From assembly GCF_003072125.1 (NCBI RefSeq), contig NZ_QCYH01000003.1, positions 339,534-403,533 on the forward strand: a stretch of 64,000 nucleotides of DNA, written 5' to 3'. The stretch comes from Pelagivirga sediminicola. Lineage in GTDB: Bacteria > Pseudomonadota > Alphaproteobacteria > Rhodobacterales > Rhodobacteraceae. This document shows, in pieces, positions 28,073-35,663 of this stretch (the first letter of the stretch is position 1; each line of letters opens with the position of its first letter). The position numbers and the translations under genes are program-made. The notes beneath the pieces were generated by a model. It saw only the letters and a list, made by a program, of their open reading frames with translations, was not told the origin of the DNA and searched no databases.

Positions 28073-29418
28073 TGCCTGTGGCCCGTGCGCGCGCAGTATC
28101 GGGAGGGACGTGGCGCGTCGCGCCTCCGGCGGTTCTGGCGATGGTCTATCTGGTCTGTATCGTGCTTGGCGCGGTCCTGTTGTGGCTGCCGATCTCCAAC
28201 ACCGGCAATCTCACGCTTTGGGATGCGCTGTTCACCTCGACCTCGGCGGTGACGGTGACGGGGCTGATCGTGGTGGATACGGCGAGCGCGTTCACCCCGC
28301 TGGGGCATGGGATCATCGCGCTGCTGATCCAGCTGGGCGGTCTTGGCCTGATGACCTTTGCGGTGATGCTGCTGACCCTGCTCGGCATTCCCGTGGGGCT
28401 GCCTTACCGCGCGGTTTTGCGCGAAGAGGTCAATCAGAAGACGCTGCATAACCTGACCGATATCGCGCGGATCATCCTGATCGCGTCGCTTCTGTGCGAA
28501 CTGGTCGGCGCGGTCATCCTCAGCTTTGTTTTCGTTCCCGAGCTTGGATGGATCACCGGCGCCGGCCATGCCGTGTTCCACGCGGTGTCGGCGTTCAACA
28601 ACGCGGGGTTCGCACTCTATCCGGATAGCCTGATGGGCTGGGTCGGCAATCCGCTCATCAACATCACCATTCCGGCGCTTTTCATCCTTGGCGGGCTGGG
28701 GTTCATCGTGCTTGCCGATATCATCCGGGTGCGCAAGTGGCGCAAGCTGACGCTGCACAGCAAGGTGATGATCACCGGCACGCTGGGCCTGATCGGGATT
28801 TCATGGGCCGCATTTGCCGCGCTGGAATGGACCAATCCCGGCACGCTGGGCGGATTGCCCGATACTGCCACGCGCATCTGGGCCAGCTGGTTTCAGGCGG
28901 TCACGACGCGCACGGCGGGCTTCAATACGCTGGATTATGCGCAGATCCACGACAGCACCGCGTTGATGACGATGTCGCTGATGCTGGTCGGGGGCGGCAG
29001 CACGTCGACGGCGGGCGGGATCAAGGTGACGACGCTGATCGTGCTGCTGATCGCGACCGCCGCGTTCTTTCGCCGCCAGACGGAAATGCATGTGTTCGGC
29101 CGCAGCCTTGGGCCCGAAGAAGTGCTGAAAGTGCTGGCGCTGACCATGGTCAGCATGCTGACGGTGCTGACGGGGATCTTCATCATCTCCATATCGCATG
29201 ACGGCGATTTCCTGAACATGGCGTTCGAGGTGACATCGGCCTTCGGCACGGTCGGGGTGTCGCGCGGCACCACGGGCGAGTTGGACACCGTGGGCCGCTG
29301 CGTCATCATGGTGATCATGTTTCTGGGCCGTGTCGGCCCTCTGACCCTCGGGTTTTTCCTGGCGACGCGTAGCGTGCCGCGCGTGCGCTATCCCAAGGGT
29401 CAGGTTTATCTGGGCTGA
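28072..29418 (+). CDS. TrkH/KtrB family potassium uptake membrane subunit
   Basis: A 448-residue membrane protein of four M1-P-M2 repeats. Selectivity-filter-like segments appear as TSTSAVTVTGLIV, SAFNNAGFALYP, TTRTAGFNT and SAFGTVGVSRG, each with a central glycine. With the RCK subunit it forms a Ktr-type uptake system for K+, often Na+-coupled. The ATG at 28072 overlaps the ktrA-like stop codon, so translation is coupled. Confidence 0.93.
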   Translation: MPVARARAVSGGTWRVAPPAVLAMVYLVCIVLGAVLLWLPISNTGNLTLWDALFTSTSAVTVTGLIVVDTASAFTPLGHGIIALLIQLGGLGLMTFAVMLLTLLGIPVGLPYRAVLREEVNQKTLHNLTDIARIILIASLLCELVGAVILSFVFVPELGWITGAGHAVFHAVSAFNNAGFALYPDSLMGWVGNPLINITIPALFILGGLGFIVLADIIRVRKWRKLTLHSKVMITGTLGLIGISWAAFAALEWTNPGTLGGLPDTATRIWASWFQAVTTRTAGFNTLDYAQIHDSTALMTMSLMLVGGGSTSTAGGIKVTTLIVLLIATAAFFRRQTEMHVFGRSLGPEEVLKVLALTMVSMLTVLTGIFIISISHDGDFLNMAFEVTSAFGTVGVSRGTTGELDTVGRCVIMVIMFLGRVGPLTLGFFLATRSVPRVRYPKGQVYLG

Positions 29419-29422
29419 GGCG

Positions 29423-30607
29423 TCAGCCCTTCACGAACAGCTCGCGCGGCTGGTTGCACAGGGTTTCGGCCGGGCCATCCTCGGCGATGAGGATCGTCTC
29501 GGTCGTCTCCATGCCCCATGTGTCCATCCACAGACCCGGCATGAAATGGAAGGTCATTCCCGGCTCCAGCACCGTGTCGTCGCTGGCGCGCAGGCTGATC
29601 GTGCGCTCGCCCCAGTCGGGCGGATAGCTGAGCCCGACGGGATAGCCGCAGCGCGCGCCCCGCTCGATCCCGGCCTTTTCCAGCGCGCCGTTGAGGGCAT
29701 TCGCGATATCGGCGGCACGGGCGCCGGGGCGCGCGGCCTCGATCCCGGCGTTCAGCCCTTCGACCAGCGCATCCGATGCGCGCTTCATCTCGTCCGAGGG
29801 CGTGCCGAGCATCAGGGTGCGGCAGCAGGGCGCGTGATAGCGGCGATAGACGCCCGACACCTCGAAAAATGTCGCCTCGCCCTTGGTAAAGGGCCGCCCG
29901 TTCCACGTCAGATGCGGCGCGCCGGCCTCGGATCCCGAGGGCAGCAATGGCAGGATCGCCGGGTAGTCGCCCCATGCGCCCGGCACGCCGCGCACCGCGT
30001 CGCGCAGGATTTCGGCGACAACCTCGTTCTTGGGGATGCCCGGCTCGACCCGCTCGCGCAGGCCTTCGATGATCTTGTCGGTGATGCTGGCCGCCTTGCG
30101 CATGAAGGCGATCTCTTCGTCCGATTTGACCGCGCGTTGCCAGTTCACCAACGCGGTGGCGTCAACGAAGGTGGCGTCCGGCATCTCGGCGGTCAGCACC
30201 TGGTAGGCTTTGGCCGAGAAATAGTAGTTGTCCATCTCGACACCGATCCGCGCCGAGCCGAGGCCCAGATCCTTCAGCCGCCTGGCCAGATCCTCCATCG
30301 GGTGCCGCTCGGTCGATTGCACGTATTTGTCGTCATAGCTCCAGACGCGCGCATCCTCCATCCAGACGGTGCGCACGCCGCCGTTGGCGTCCATGCGGCG
30401 GCCCCACCACGCGGGATCGGCATCGGGAAAGACCAGAACGCCCTGATGAACATAGAAGGACCAGCCGTCATAGGCGGTCAGCCAGTTCTGGTTCGAGGGG
30501 TCGGTGCAGAACATCACGTCGATATTCGCGGCCTCCATCGCGCGGCGGGTCTTGACCAGCCTTCGCTGATACTCGGCTGTGCTGAAGGGGATATCCTTTT
30601 CGATCAT
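29423..30607 (-). CDS. doeA: M24 family hydrolase, ectoine hydrolase-like (DoeA/EutD)
   Basis: The 394-residue protein has the creatinase N-terminal domain and a C-terminal pita-bread M24 fold. The stretches DPSNQNWLTAYDGWSFYVHQ and ERHPMEDLARRL, and the ending YPPDWGERTISLR.. EPGMTFHFMPGLW, are characteristic of ectoine hydrolase, which opens the ectoine ring to N-acetyl-diaminobutyrate. Metal ligands of ordinary aminopeptidases are partly absent, as expected. DoeB, the deacetylase that usually follows, is not seen here. The neighbouring AsnC regulator and aminotransferase fit an ectoine set. Identification is from memory of the family pattern. Confidence 0.72.
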   Translation of the reverse strand: MIEKDIPFSTAEYQRRLVKTRRAMEAANIDVMFCTDPSNQNWLTAYDGWSFYVHQGVLVFPDADPAWWGRRMDANGGVRTVWMEDARVWSYDDKYVQSTERHPMEDLARRLKDLGLGSARIGVEMDNYYFSAKAYQVLTAEMPDATFVDATALVNWQRAVKSDEEIAFMRKAASITDKIIEGLRERVEPGIPKNEVVAEILRDAVRGVPGAWGDYPAILPLLPSGSEAGAPHLTWNGRPFTKGEATFFEVSGVYRRYHAPCCRTLMLGTPSDEMKRASDALVEGLNAGIEAARPGARAADIANALNGALEKAGIERGARCGYPVGLSYPPDWGERTISLRASDDTVLEPGMTFHFMPGLWMDTWGMETTETILIAEDGPAETLCNQPRELFVKG

Positions 30608-30753
30608 CTTCGGGCCTTTCCTGTCGAAGTTTCGGAGCCTGGGTTTTGTGGGCATATCACGCGCAATCGGCGCGCGGTGCAAGCGGTGCGTTGACGCCGC
30701 TTGTCTCTGCGCCCAAAGGTGGCGGGCATGAAGCACCGTTTGCGAGCCTGCAC

Positions 30754-31233
30754 ATGATCCGTCTTGACGCCCGCGATCTCGATATCCTGCGCGCGCTGGC
30801 CCGCGATGGCCGGATGACGAACGCGGATCTCGCCGCCGCCGTGGGCCTGTCGGCCAGCCCCTGCTGGGAGCGGGTGCGCAAGCTGCAGGAGGCCGGTGTG
30901 ATCGAGGGCATCCACGCGCGGATCGCGCTGCGCAAGATCGGCCCGCATGTCAGCGTCTTTGTCACGGTCGAGTTGACGGACCACACCGCAGCCGCCTTTC
31001 GCGCCTTCGAGGCGGCGATGGCGCGCTACGATCAGGTGACGGGCTGCTGGGCGCTGGGCGGGGGGTATGACTATCTGCTGCATATCGTGGCGCGCGATAT
31101 CGAAGGGTATCAGGCGCTGCTGGACGACATGCTGGAGGCGGGCATCGGGCTGGCGCGGTATTTCACCTATGTGGTGACAAAGACGGTCAAGAACAGCGCC
31201 GTGCCGCCCTTCGCCGCGCTGCTGGACATATAG
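30754..31233 (+). CDS. Lrp/AsnC family regulator (DoeX-like)
   Basis: A 159-residue regulator: N-terminal helix-turn-helix (LDARDLDILRALARDGRMTNADLAAAVGLSASPCWERVRKL) and a C-terminal RAM effector domain (about 65-155) with ALGGGYDYLLHIV. It is divergent from the DoeA-like gene by about 146 bp and precedes an aminotransferase gene, the arrangement seen in ectoine catabolism clusters where the AsnC protein senses a pathway intermediate. The ATG at 30754 starts the typical HTH. Confidence 0.85.
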   Translation: MIRLDARDLDILRALARDGRMTNADLAAAVGLSASPCWERVRKLQEAGVIEGIHARIALRKIGPHVSVFVTVELTDHTAAAFRAFEAAMARYDQVTGCWALGGGYDYLLHIVARDIEGYQALLDDMLEAGIGLARYFTYVVTKTVKNSAVPPFAALLDI

Positions 31234-31249
31234 CAGAAGATTCTTCTGC
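31233..31249. promoter_or_regulatory. Lrp/AsnC-type operator candidate upstream of the aminotransferase
   Basis: GCAGAAGATTCTTCTGC is a perfect 8-bp palindrome about a central T. Its inner 15 bases match the E. coli Lrp consensus YAGHAWATTWTDCTR at 13 positions. It overlaps the stop codon of the AsnC gene and lies about 100 bp before the aminotransferase start. Confidence 0.5.
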
Positions 31250-31349
31250 AAGCCCGCGGAATTTCAGTTACACAGCCTGCATCTTTTGCGCCATTTTGCG
31301 CGCAAAGCCGCGCCGCGATTCCGCGCGCCATCATTCCAAGGAGATACCG

Positions 31350-32720
31350 ATGCTCAGAAACGATCAGCTGGCCGAATGGGACCGCGAGAATTTCTTTCAC
31401 CCGTCCACGCATCTGGCGCAATTCGCGCGCGGCGAGGCGCCCAGCCGGATCATCACCGGCGCCAAGGGGTGCCATATCGAGGACCGCGAGGGGAACAAGC
31501 ATCTTGACGCCTTCGCCGGGCTTTACTGCGTGAACGTCGGCTATGGCCGGACGGAAATCGCCGAGGCGATCGCCAAGCAGGCGCATGAGCTGGCCTATTA
31601 TCACGCCTATGTCGGCCACGGCACCGAGGCGTCGATCACGCTGGCCAAGATGGTTCTGGACCGGGCGCCCGATCACATGTCCAAGGTCTATTTCGGCCAG
31701 TCCGGCAGTGACGCGAACGAGACCAACATCAAGCTGATCTGGTATTACAACAATATCCTCGGCCGTCCCGAGAAGAAGAAGATCATCTCGCGCTGGCGCG
31801 GCTATCACGGCTCGGGCCTGATGACCGGCTCGCTGACGGGGCTGGAGCTGTTTCACAAGAAGTTCGATCTGCCGCTGGCGCAGGTGGTCCATACCGAGGC
31901 GCCGTATTACTTCCGCCGCGATGATCTGGACATGACCGAAGAGCAGTTCACCCGGCATTGCGTGCAAAAGCTGGAAGAGCTGATCGAGCGTGAGGGTGCG
32001 GATACCATCGCCGCCTTCGTGGGCGAGCCTGTGCTGGGCACCGGCGGCCTTGTCCCGCCGCCCGCCGGATACTGGGCCGCGATTCAGGAGGTTCTGGCCA
32101 AGCATGACATCCTGCTGGTCGCCGACGAGGTCGTCACCGGCTTTGGCCGTCTGGGCAGCATGATGGGGTCGGATCACTACGACATGAAGCCGGACCTGAT
32201 CACCATCGCCAAGGGTCTGACCAGTGCCTATGCGCCCCTGTCGGGCAGCATCGTGTCGGACAAGATGTGGAAGGTGCTGGAGCAGGGCACGGATGAATAT
32301 GGCGTGATCGGCCACGGCTGGACCTATTCGGCCCATCCCATCGGTGCCGCGGCGGGCGTGGCCAACCTCAAGCTGCTGGATCATCTGAACCTGATCCAGA
32401 ACAACCGCGAGGTCGGCGCGTATCTGAACAGCGCGATGCGTGACGCGCTGGACGATCATGCCAATGTCGGCGATATCCGCGGCGAGGGCATGCTGTGTGC
32501 GGTGGAATTCGTGAAGAACCGCGATGGCCGCGTGTTCTTTGACGCCGCCGACAAGATCGGCCCGCAGGTGGCCGCTGCGCTGGCCGCGCGGGGCGTGATC
32601 GGCCGGGCGATGCCGCAGGGCGATATCCTGGGCTTTGCTCCCCCCTTCTGCCTGACCCGCGCCGAGGCGGATGAGGTGGTCAGCAAAACGGTTCAGGCCG
32701 TGGATGCCGTTCTGGGGTGA
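31350..32720 (+). CDS. Class III aminotransferase (DoeD-like, possible diaminobutyrate transaminase)
   Basis: A 456-residue PLP enzyme with GQSGSDANETNIKL, LLVADEVVTGFGRLG and TIAKGLTSAYAPLSG (PLP lysine). Its place after a DoeX-like regulator and opposite a DoeA-like hydrolase suggests the diaminobutyrate to aspartate-semialdehyde step of ectoine breakdown; this is contextual. An omega-amino acid transaminase of another pathway is possible. The start at 31350 follows AAGGAGA. A strong terminator ends the unit. Confidence 0.8.
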   Translation: MLRNDQLAEWDRENFFHPSTHLAQFARGEAPSRIITGAKGCHIEDREGNKHLDAFAGLYCVNVGYGRTEIAEAIAKQAHELAYYHAYVGHGTEASITLAKMVLDRAPDHMSKVYFGQSGSDANETNIKLIWYYNNILGRPEKKKIISRWRGYHGSGLMTGSLTGLELFHKKFDLPLAQVVHTEAPYYFRRDDLDMTEEQFTRHCVQKLEELIEREGADTIAAFVGEPVLGTGGLVPPPAGYWAAIQEVLAKHDILLVADEVVTGFGRLGSMMGSDHYDMKPDLITIAKGLTSAYAPLSGSIVSDKMWKVLEQGTDEYGVIGHGWTYSAHPIGAAAGVANLKLLDHLNLIQNNREVGAYLNSAMRDALDDHANVGDIRGEGMLCAVEFVKNRDGRVFFDAADKIGPQVAAALAARGVIGRAMPQGDILGFAPPFCLTRAEADEVVSKTVQAVDAVLG

Positions 32721-32748
32721 CCGGCCGGCGCCTGCGGGACCGATCCAG

Positions 32749-32778
32749 AGAGGGCATGCGCGCGCGTGCCCTCTTTTT
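32749..32778 (+). terminator. Intrinsic terminator after the DoeD-like gene
   Basis: AGAGGGCATGCG pairs with CGCGTGCCCTCT (one G-T wobble) and is followed by five T in all (TCTTTTTCG). Confidence 0.8.
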
Positions 32779-32956
32779 CGTGCCGCCCCGCTTGAGTTGT
32801 CGGGCATCCGGATAATCGGCTGCTGACATCGGCCACGTCGCAATACCCGCAAAAAGTGACGCATAACGGTTGCAAATACGCGAATAAGGCGGTCTAGTGT
32901 GCCTCCAACGCGGCGTGACCGCGAATAAAAAACGAGAAAACAATAGGGAGACTGAC

Positions 32957-34057
32957 TTGGCCGAGTCGCACACCAGCGACGCGTTTGTTGAATTTGAACG
33001 CGTGCAGAAAAGTTACGATGGTGAAACGCTGGTCGTCAAAGACCTGAACCTGTCTGTCCCCAAAGGCGAATTCCTGACCATGCTGGGCCCCTCCGGCTCT
33101 GGCAAGACGACGTGCCTGATGATGCTGGCCGGGTTCGAAACCGCCACGCACGGCGACATCCGCCTTGGCGGCACGTCGATCAACAACATTCCGCCGCACA
33201 AGCGCGGCATCGGCATGGTTTTCCAGAACTACGCCCTTTTCCCCCACATGACGATCGCCGAAAACCTCGCCTTTCCGCTGGAAGTGCGCAAGATCGGCAA
33301 GGACGAGCGCGAAAAGAAGGTCAAACGCGCGCTCGACATGGTCGAGATGGGCAAGTTCGGCGGCCGCCGCCCCGCGCAACTGTCCGGCGGTCAGCAGCAG
33401 CGCGTCGCGCTGGCCCGCGCGCTGGTGTTCGAGCCCGAGCTGGTCCTGATGGACGAGCCGCTGGGCGCGCTGGACAAGCAGCTGCGCGAGAAAATGCAGT
33501 TCGAGATCACGCATCTGGCTCACCAGCTGGGAATCACCACCGTCTATGTGACGCACGATCAGACCGAGGCGCTGACGATGTCTGACCGCGTTGCCGTCTT
33601 CGACGATGGCCGCATTCAGCAGATCGCGGCGCCCGATACCCTGTATGAGAAGCCGGAAAACAGCTTTGTCGCGCAGTTCATCGGCGAGAACAACACGCTT
33701 CGGGGCGTCGTCAAGGAGATCAAGGGCGATCTGGCCGTGGTCGAGCTGGACGACGGCGAGCTGATCGACTGCAAGCCGATCAATGTCACCAAGGTCGGCG
33801 AGCGCACGCAGGTCTCGATCCGTCCCGAGCGCGTCGAGTTTGATAAAAAACGCCTTCAGCCGGGTGTGCATACGCTCAAGGCCGAAGTGCTGGAATTCGT
33901 CTATATGGGCGACATCTTTCGCACGCGGCTGCGCGTGGCGGGCAATGACGATTTCATCGTCAAGACGCGCAACGCGCCCGACCAGAAGCGGCTTCAACCG
34001 GGCGAGCAGCTGGAAATTGGCTGGCTTCCGCAGGATTGCCGTGCGCTGGATGCATGA
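32957..34057 (+). CDS. Polyamine-type ABC transporter ATP-binding protein (second system)
   Basis: A 366-residue PotA-like ATPase: Walker A GPSGSGKTT, signature LSGGQQQRVALARAL, Walker B LVLMDEPLGALD, switch THDQTEAL, and a C-terminal TOBE domain. A TTG start at 32957 is chosen because GGGAG lies 6 bp upstream and no ATG in frame is better placed; the first residues are MAESHTSDAFVEFERVQKSY. It is the first gene of a five-gene import operon running to 38288. Confidence 0.9.
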   Translation: MAESHTSDAFVEFERVQKSYDGETLVVKDLNLSVPKGEFLTMLGPSGSGKTTCLMMLAGFETATHGDIRLGGTSINNIPPHKRGIGMVFQNYALFPHMTIAENLAFPLEVRKIGKDEREKKVKRALDMVEMGKFGGRRPAQLSGGQQQRVALARALVFEPELVLMDEPLGALDKQLREKMQFEITHLAHQLGITTVYVTHDQTEALTMSDRVAVFDDGRIQQIAAPDTLYEKPENSFVAQFIGENNTLRGVVKEIKGDLAVVELDDGELIDCKPINVTKVGERTQVSIRPERVEFDKKRLQPGVHTLKAEVLEFVYMGDIFRTRLRVAGNDDFIVKTRNAPDQKRLQPGEQLEIGWLPQDCRALDA

Positions 34058-34094
34058 TTTTTGGAATATCGCGGCCATATCGGCCCGATGAAAA

Positions 34095-34129
34095 GGGGGA
34101 AAGATCGCCTGACCCGTGGCGATCCCCCC
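34095..34129 (+). other. Long RNA hairpin upstream of the substrate-binding protein gene
   Basis: GATCGCC / GGCGATC form a 7-bp stem with an 8-nt loop, extended by GGGGG / CCCCC with an AAA bulge. It lies between the ATPase gene and the binding-protein gene, where it could protect the 5' end of a processed message. There is no T run. Confidence 0.55.
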
Positions 34130-34162
34130 AACTTAAAAACGGGCATAACAAGGGAGAATGTA

Positions 34163-35275
34163 ATGAAATTCACTGCAACATTGATGGCCACGACAGCGCT
34201 GACCGCTGCGGCAAGCATGGCATCGGCACAGGACATGGCCGATTCGATGACGATCGTCTCGTGGGGCGGCGCCTATCAGACCAGCCAGCAAAAGGCCTAT
34301 GCCGAGCCCTATAAGGAGGCCAACCCCGAGGTTTCCATTTCCTGGGATGAAAGCTCCAACGAGGCGGTGGCCAAGCTGCGTGCGATGAACGAGGCGAACA
34401 ACCTGACATGGGATCTGGTCGACGTGACCGGCGCCGATGCCATGCGCCTGTGCGACGAAGGTCTGGCGATGGAAATCGACCATGACGAGATGCTGGCCGA
34501 AGGCGACGATGGATCCAGCGCAACGGATGATTTCGGCGAAGTCATCGTGTCGGACTGCTTCATTCCGCAGATCGTCTATTCGACCACGTTCGGTTATCGC
34601 ACCGACATGGTTCCCGAAGGGACCGAGCCGCCCAGCAGCATCTGCGACGTCTTCGACACCGAGACATATCCGGGCAAGCGGTCGCTGGAAAAGCGCCCGA
34701 TCAACAACATGGAATGGGCGCTGATGTGTGACGGCGTGGCGAATGACGAAATCTACGACGTTCTCGCCACGGACGAAGGCCAGCAGCGGGCGCTGGACAA
34801 GCTGGAGACGATCAAGGACGACGTCGTCTGGTGGTCCGCCGGCGCCGACACGCCGCAGCTTCTGGCAGATGGTGAGGTCTTCATCGGCTCCACCTATAAC
34901 GGTCGCCTGTTCAGCGTGATCGAAGAGCAGAAGCAGCCCGTCGCGATGATGTGGGATGGTCAGGTCTATGACTTCGACGGCTGGATCATTCCTGCGGGCC
35001 TGCCCGAGGATCGCCTGGCGCGCGTTGTCGATTTCGTCAAGAAAACGACCGACACCCAGCATCTGGCGGATCAGGCGAAGTACATCTCCTACGGCCCGGC
35101 GCGCGCGTCTTCGGCACCGCTGGTTGGCAAGCATGCCGATCTGGGTATCGACATGGCCCAGCATATGCCGACCGATCCGGCGAACGCGGGCAACGTGCTT
35201 CAGCCCAACTTCAACTTCTGGGCTGACTACCGCGACGATATCGACGCCAAGTTCCAGTCGTGGCTGGCGCAGTAA
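34163..35275 (+). CDS. Polyamine-type periplasmic substrate-binding protein (second system)
   Basis: The 370-residue protein has a signal peptide (MKFTATLMATTALTAAASMASAQ) and a PotD-type mature start SMTIVSWGGAYQTSQQKA. The WGGAY start is more like the branch that includes 4-aminobutyrate, opine or unknown-solute binders than true spermidine binders. The mature chain is acidic. ATG 34163 follows AAGGGAGA. Its solute is unknown. Confidence 0.85.
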   Translation: MKFTATLMATTALTAAASMASAQDMADSMTIVSWGGAYQTSQQKAYAEPYKEANPEVSISWDESSNEAVAKLRAMNEANNLTWDLVDVTGADAMRLCDEGLAMEIDHDEMLAEGDDGSSATDDFGEVIVSDCFIPQIVYSTTFGYRTDMVPEGTEPPSSICDVFDTETYPGKRSLEKRPINNMEWALMCDGVANDEIYDVLATDEGQQRALDKLETIKDDVVWWSAGADTPQLLADGEVFIGSTYNGRLFSVIEEQKQPVAMMWDGQVYDFDGWIIPAGLPEDRLARVVDFVKKTTDTQHLADQAKYISYGPARASSAPLVGKHADLGIDMAQHMPTDPANAGNVLQPNFNFWADYRDDIDAKFQSWLAQ

Positions 35276-35285
35276 GACAGGTTGA

Positions 35286-35348
35286 GGCGGATCCTTTGAT
35301 CCGCCACTGACCAAAGCACAAGTGCGGCCCGCAATGTACGGGCCGCAC
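35286..35348 (+). other. Two tandem RNA hairpins after the substrate-binding protein gene
   Basis: The first, GGCGGATC / GATCCGCC with a CTTT tetraloop, spans 35286-35305. The second, GTGCGGCCCG / CGGGCCGCAC with a 7-nt loop, spans 35322-35348. Neither has a T run. They fill the 98-bp gap before the DUF1330 gene and would block 3' exonuclease action on the binding-protein message. Confidence 0.65.
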
Positions 35349-35373
35349 AGCACAAGACAGGGACAACGCACAC

Positions 35374-35661
35374 ATGCCCAAGGGGTATCTGATCGGCCAT
35401 ATCACGGTAAATGACCCGGACGCGTATCGCGAATACGTCGCGCGGGACACGCCCATACTCGAACGGCACGGCGGGCGGTTCATCGTGCGCGGCGGACAAT
35501 CCGAGACTGTCGAGGGCGCGGCGCAGGAGCGCCATGTCGTGATCGAGTTTCCCAGCTACGAGGCCGCGCGGGCCGCCTATGACGATCCCGCCTATCAGGA
35601 AGTCGCCGAGATCCGTCGGCGCACGGCCGACAGCACAATCATTTTGGTCGAGGGGACCTGA
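35374..35661 (+). CDS. DUF1330 domain protein
   Basis: A 95-residue small dimeric alpha-beta barrel-like protein. MPKGYLIGHITVNDPDAYREYV, RHGGRFIVRGG and RHVVIEFPSYEAARAAYDDPAYQ are the family strands. The function of DUF1330 is unknown; some members lie beside transporter or catabolic genes. Being inside the import operon, with 2 bp before the permease gene, it may act on the imported solute or its first product. Confidence 0.85.
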   Translation: MPKGYLIGHITVNDPDAYREYVARDTPILERHGGRFIVRGGQSETVEGAAQERHVVIEFPSYEAARAAYDDPAYQEVAEIRRRTADSTIILVEGT

Positions 35662-35663
35662 GG

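Noticed and set aside
29423..30607. DddP-type DMSP lyase (also an M24 protein of roseobacters)
   Set aside because: The N-terminal and C-terminal signatures (DPSNQNWLTAYDGWSFYVHQ; GERTISLR, EPGMTFHFMPGLW) fit ectoine hydrolase, and the AsnC/aminotransferase context agrees; DddP-specific N-terminal sequence is absent.
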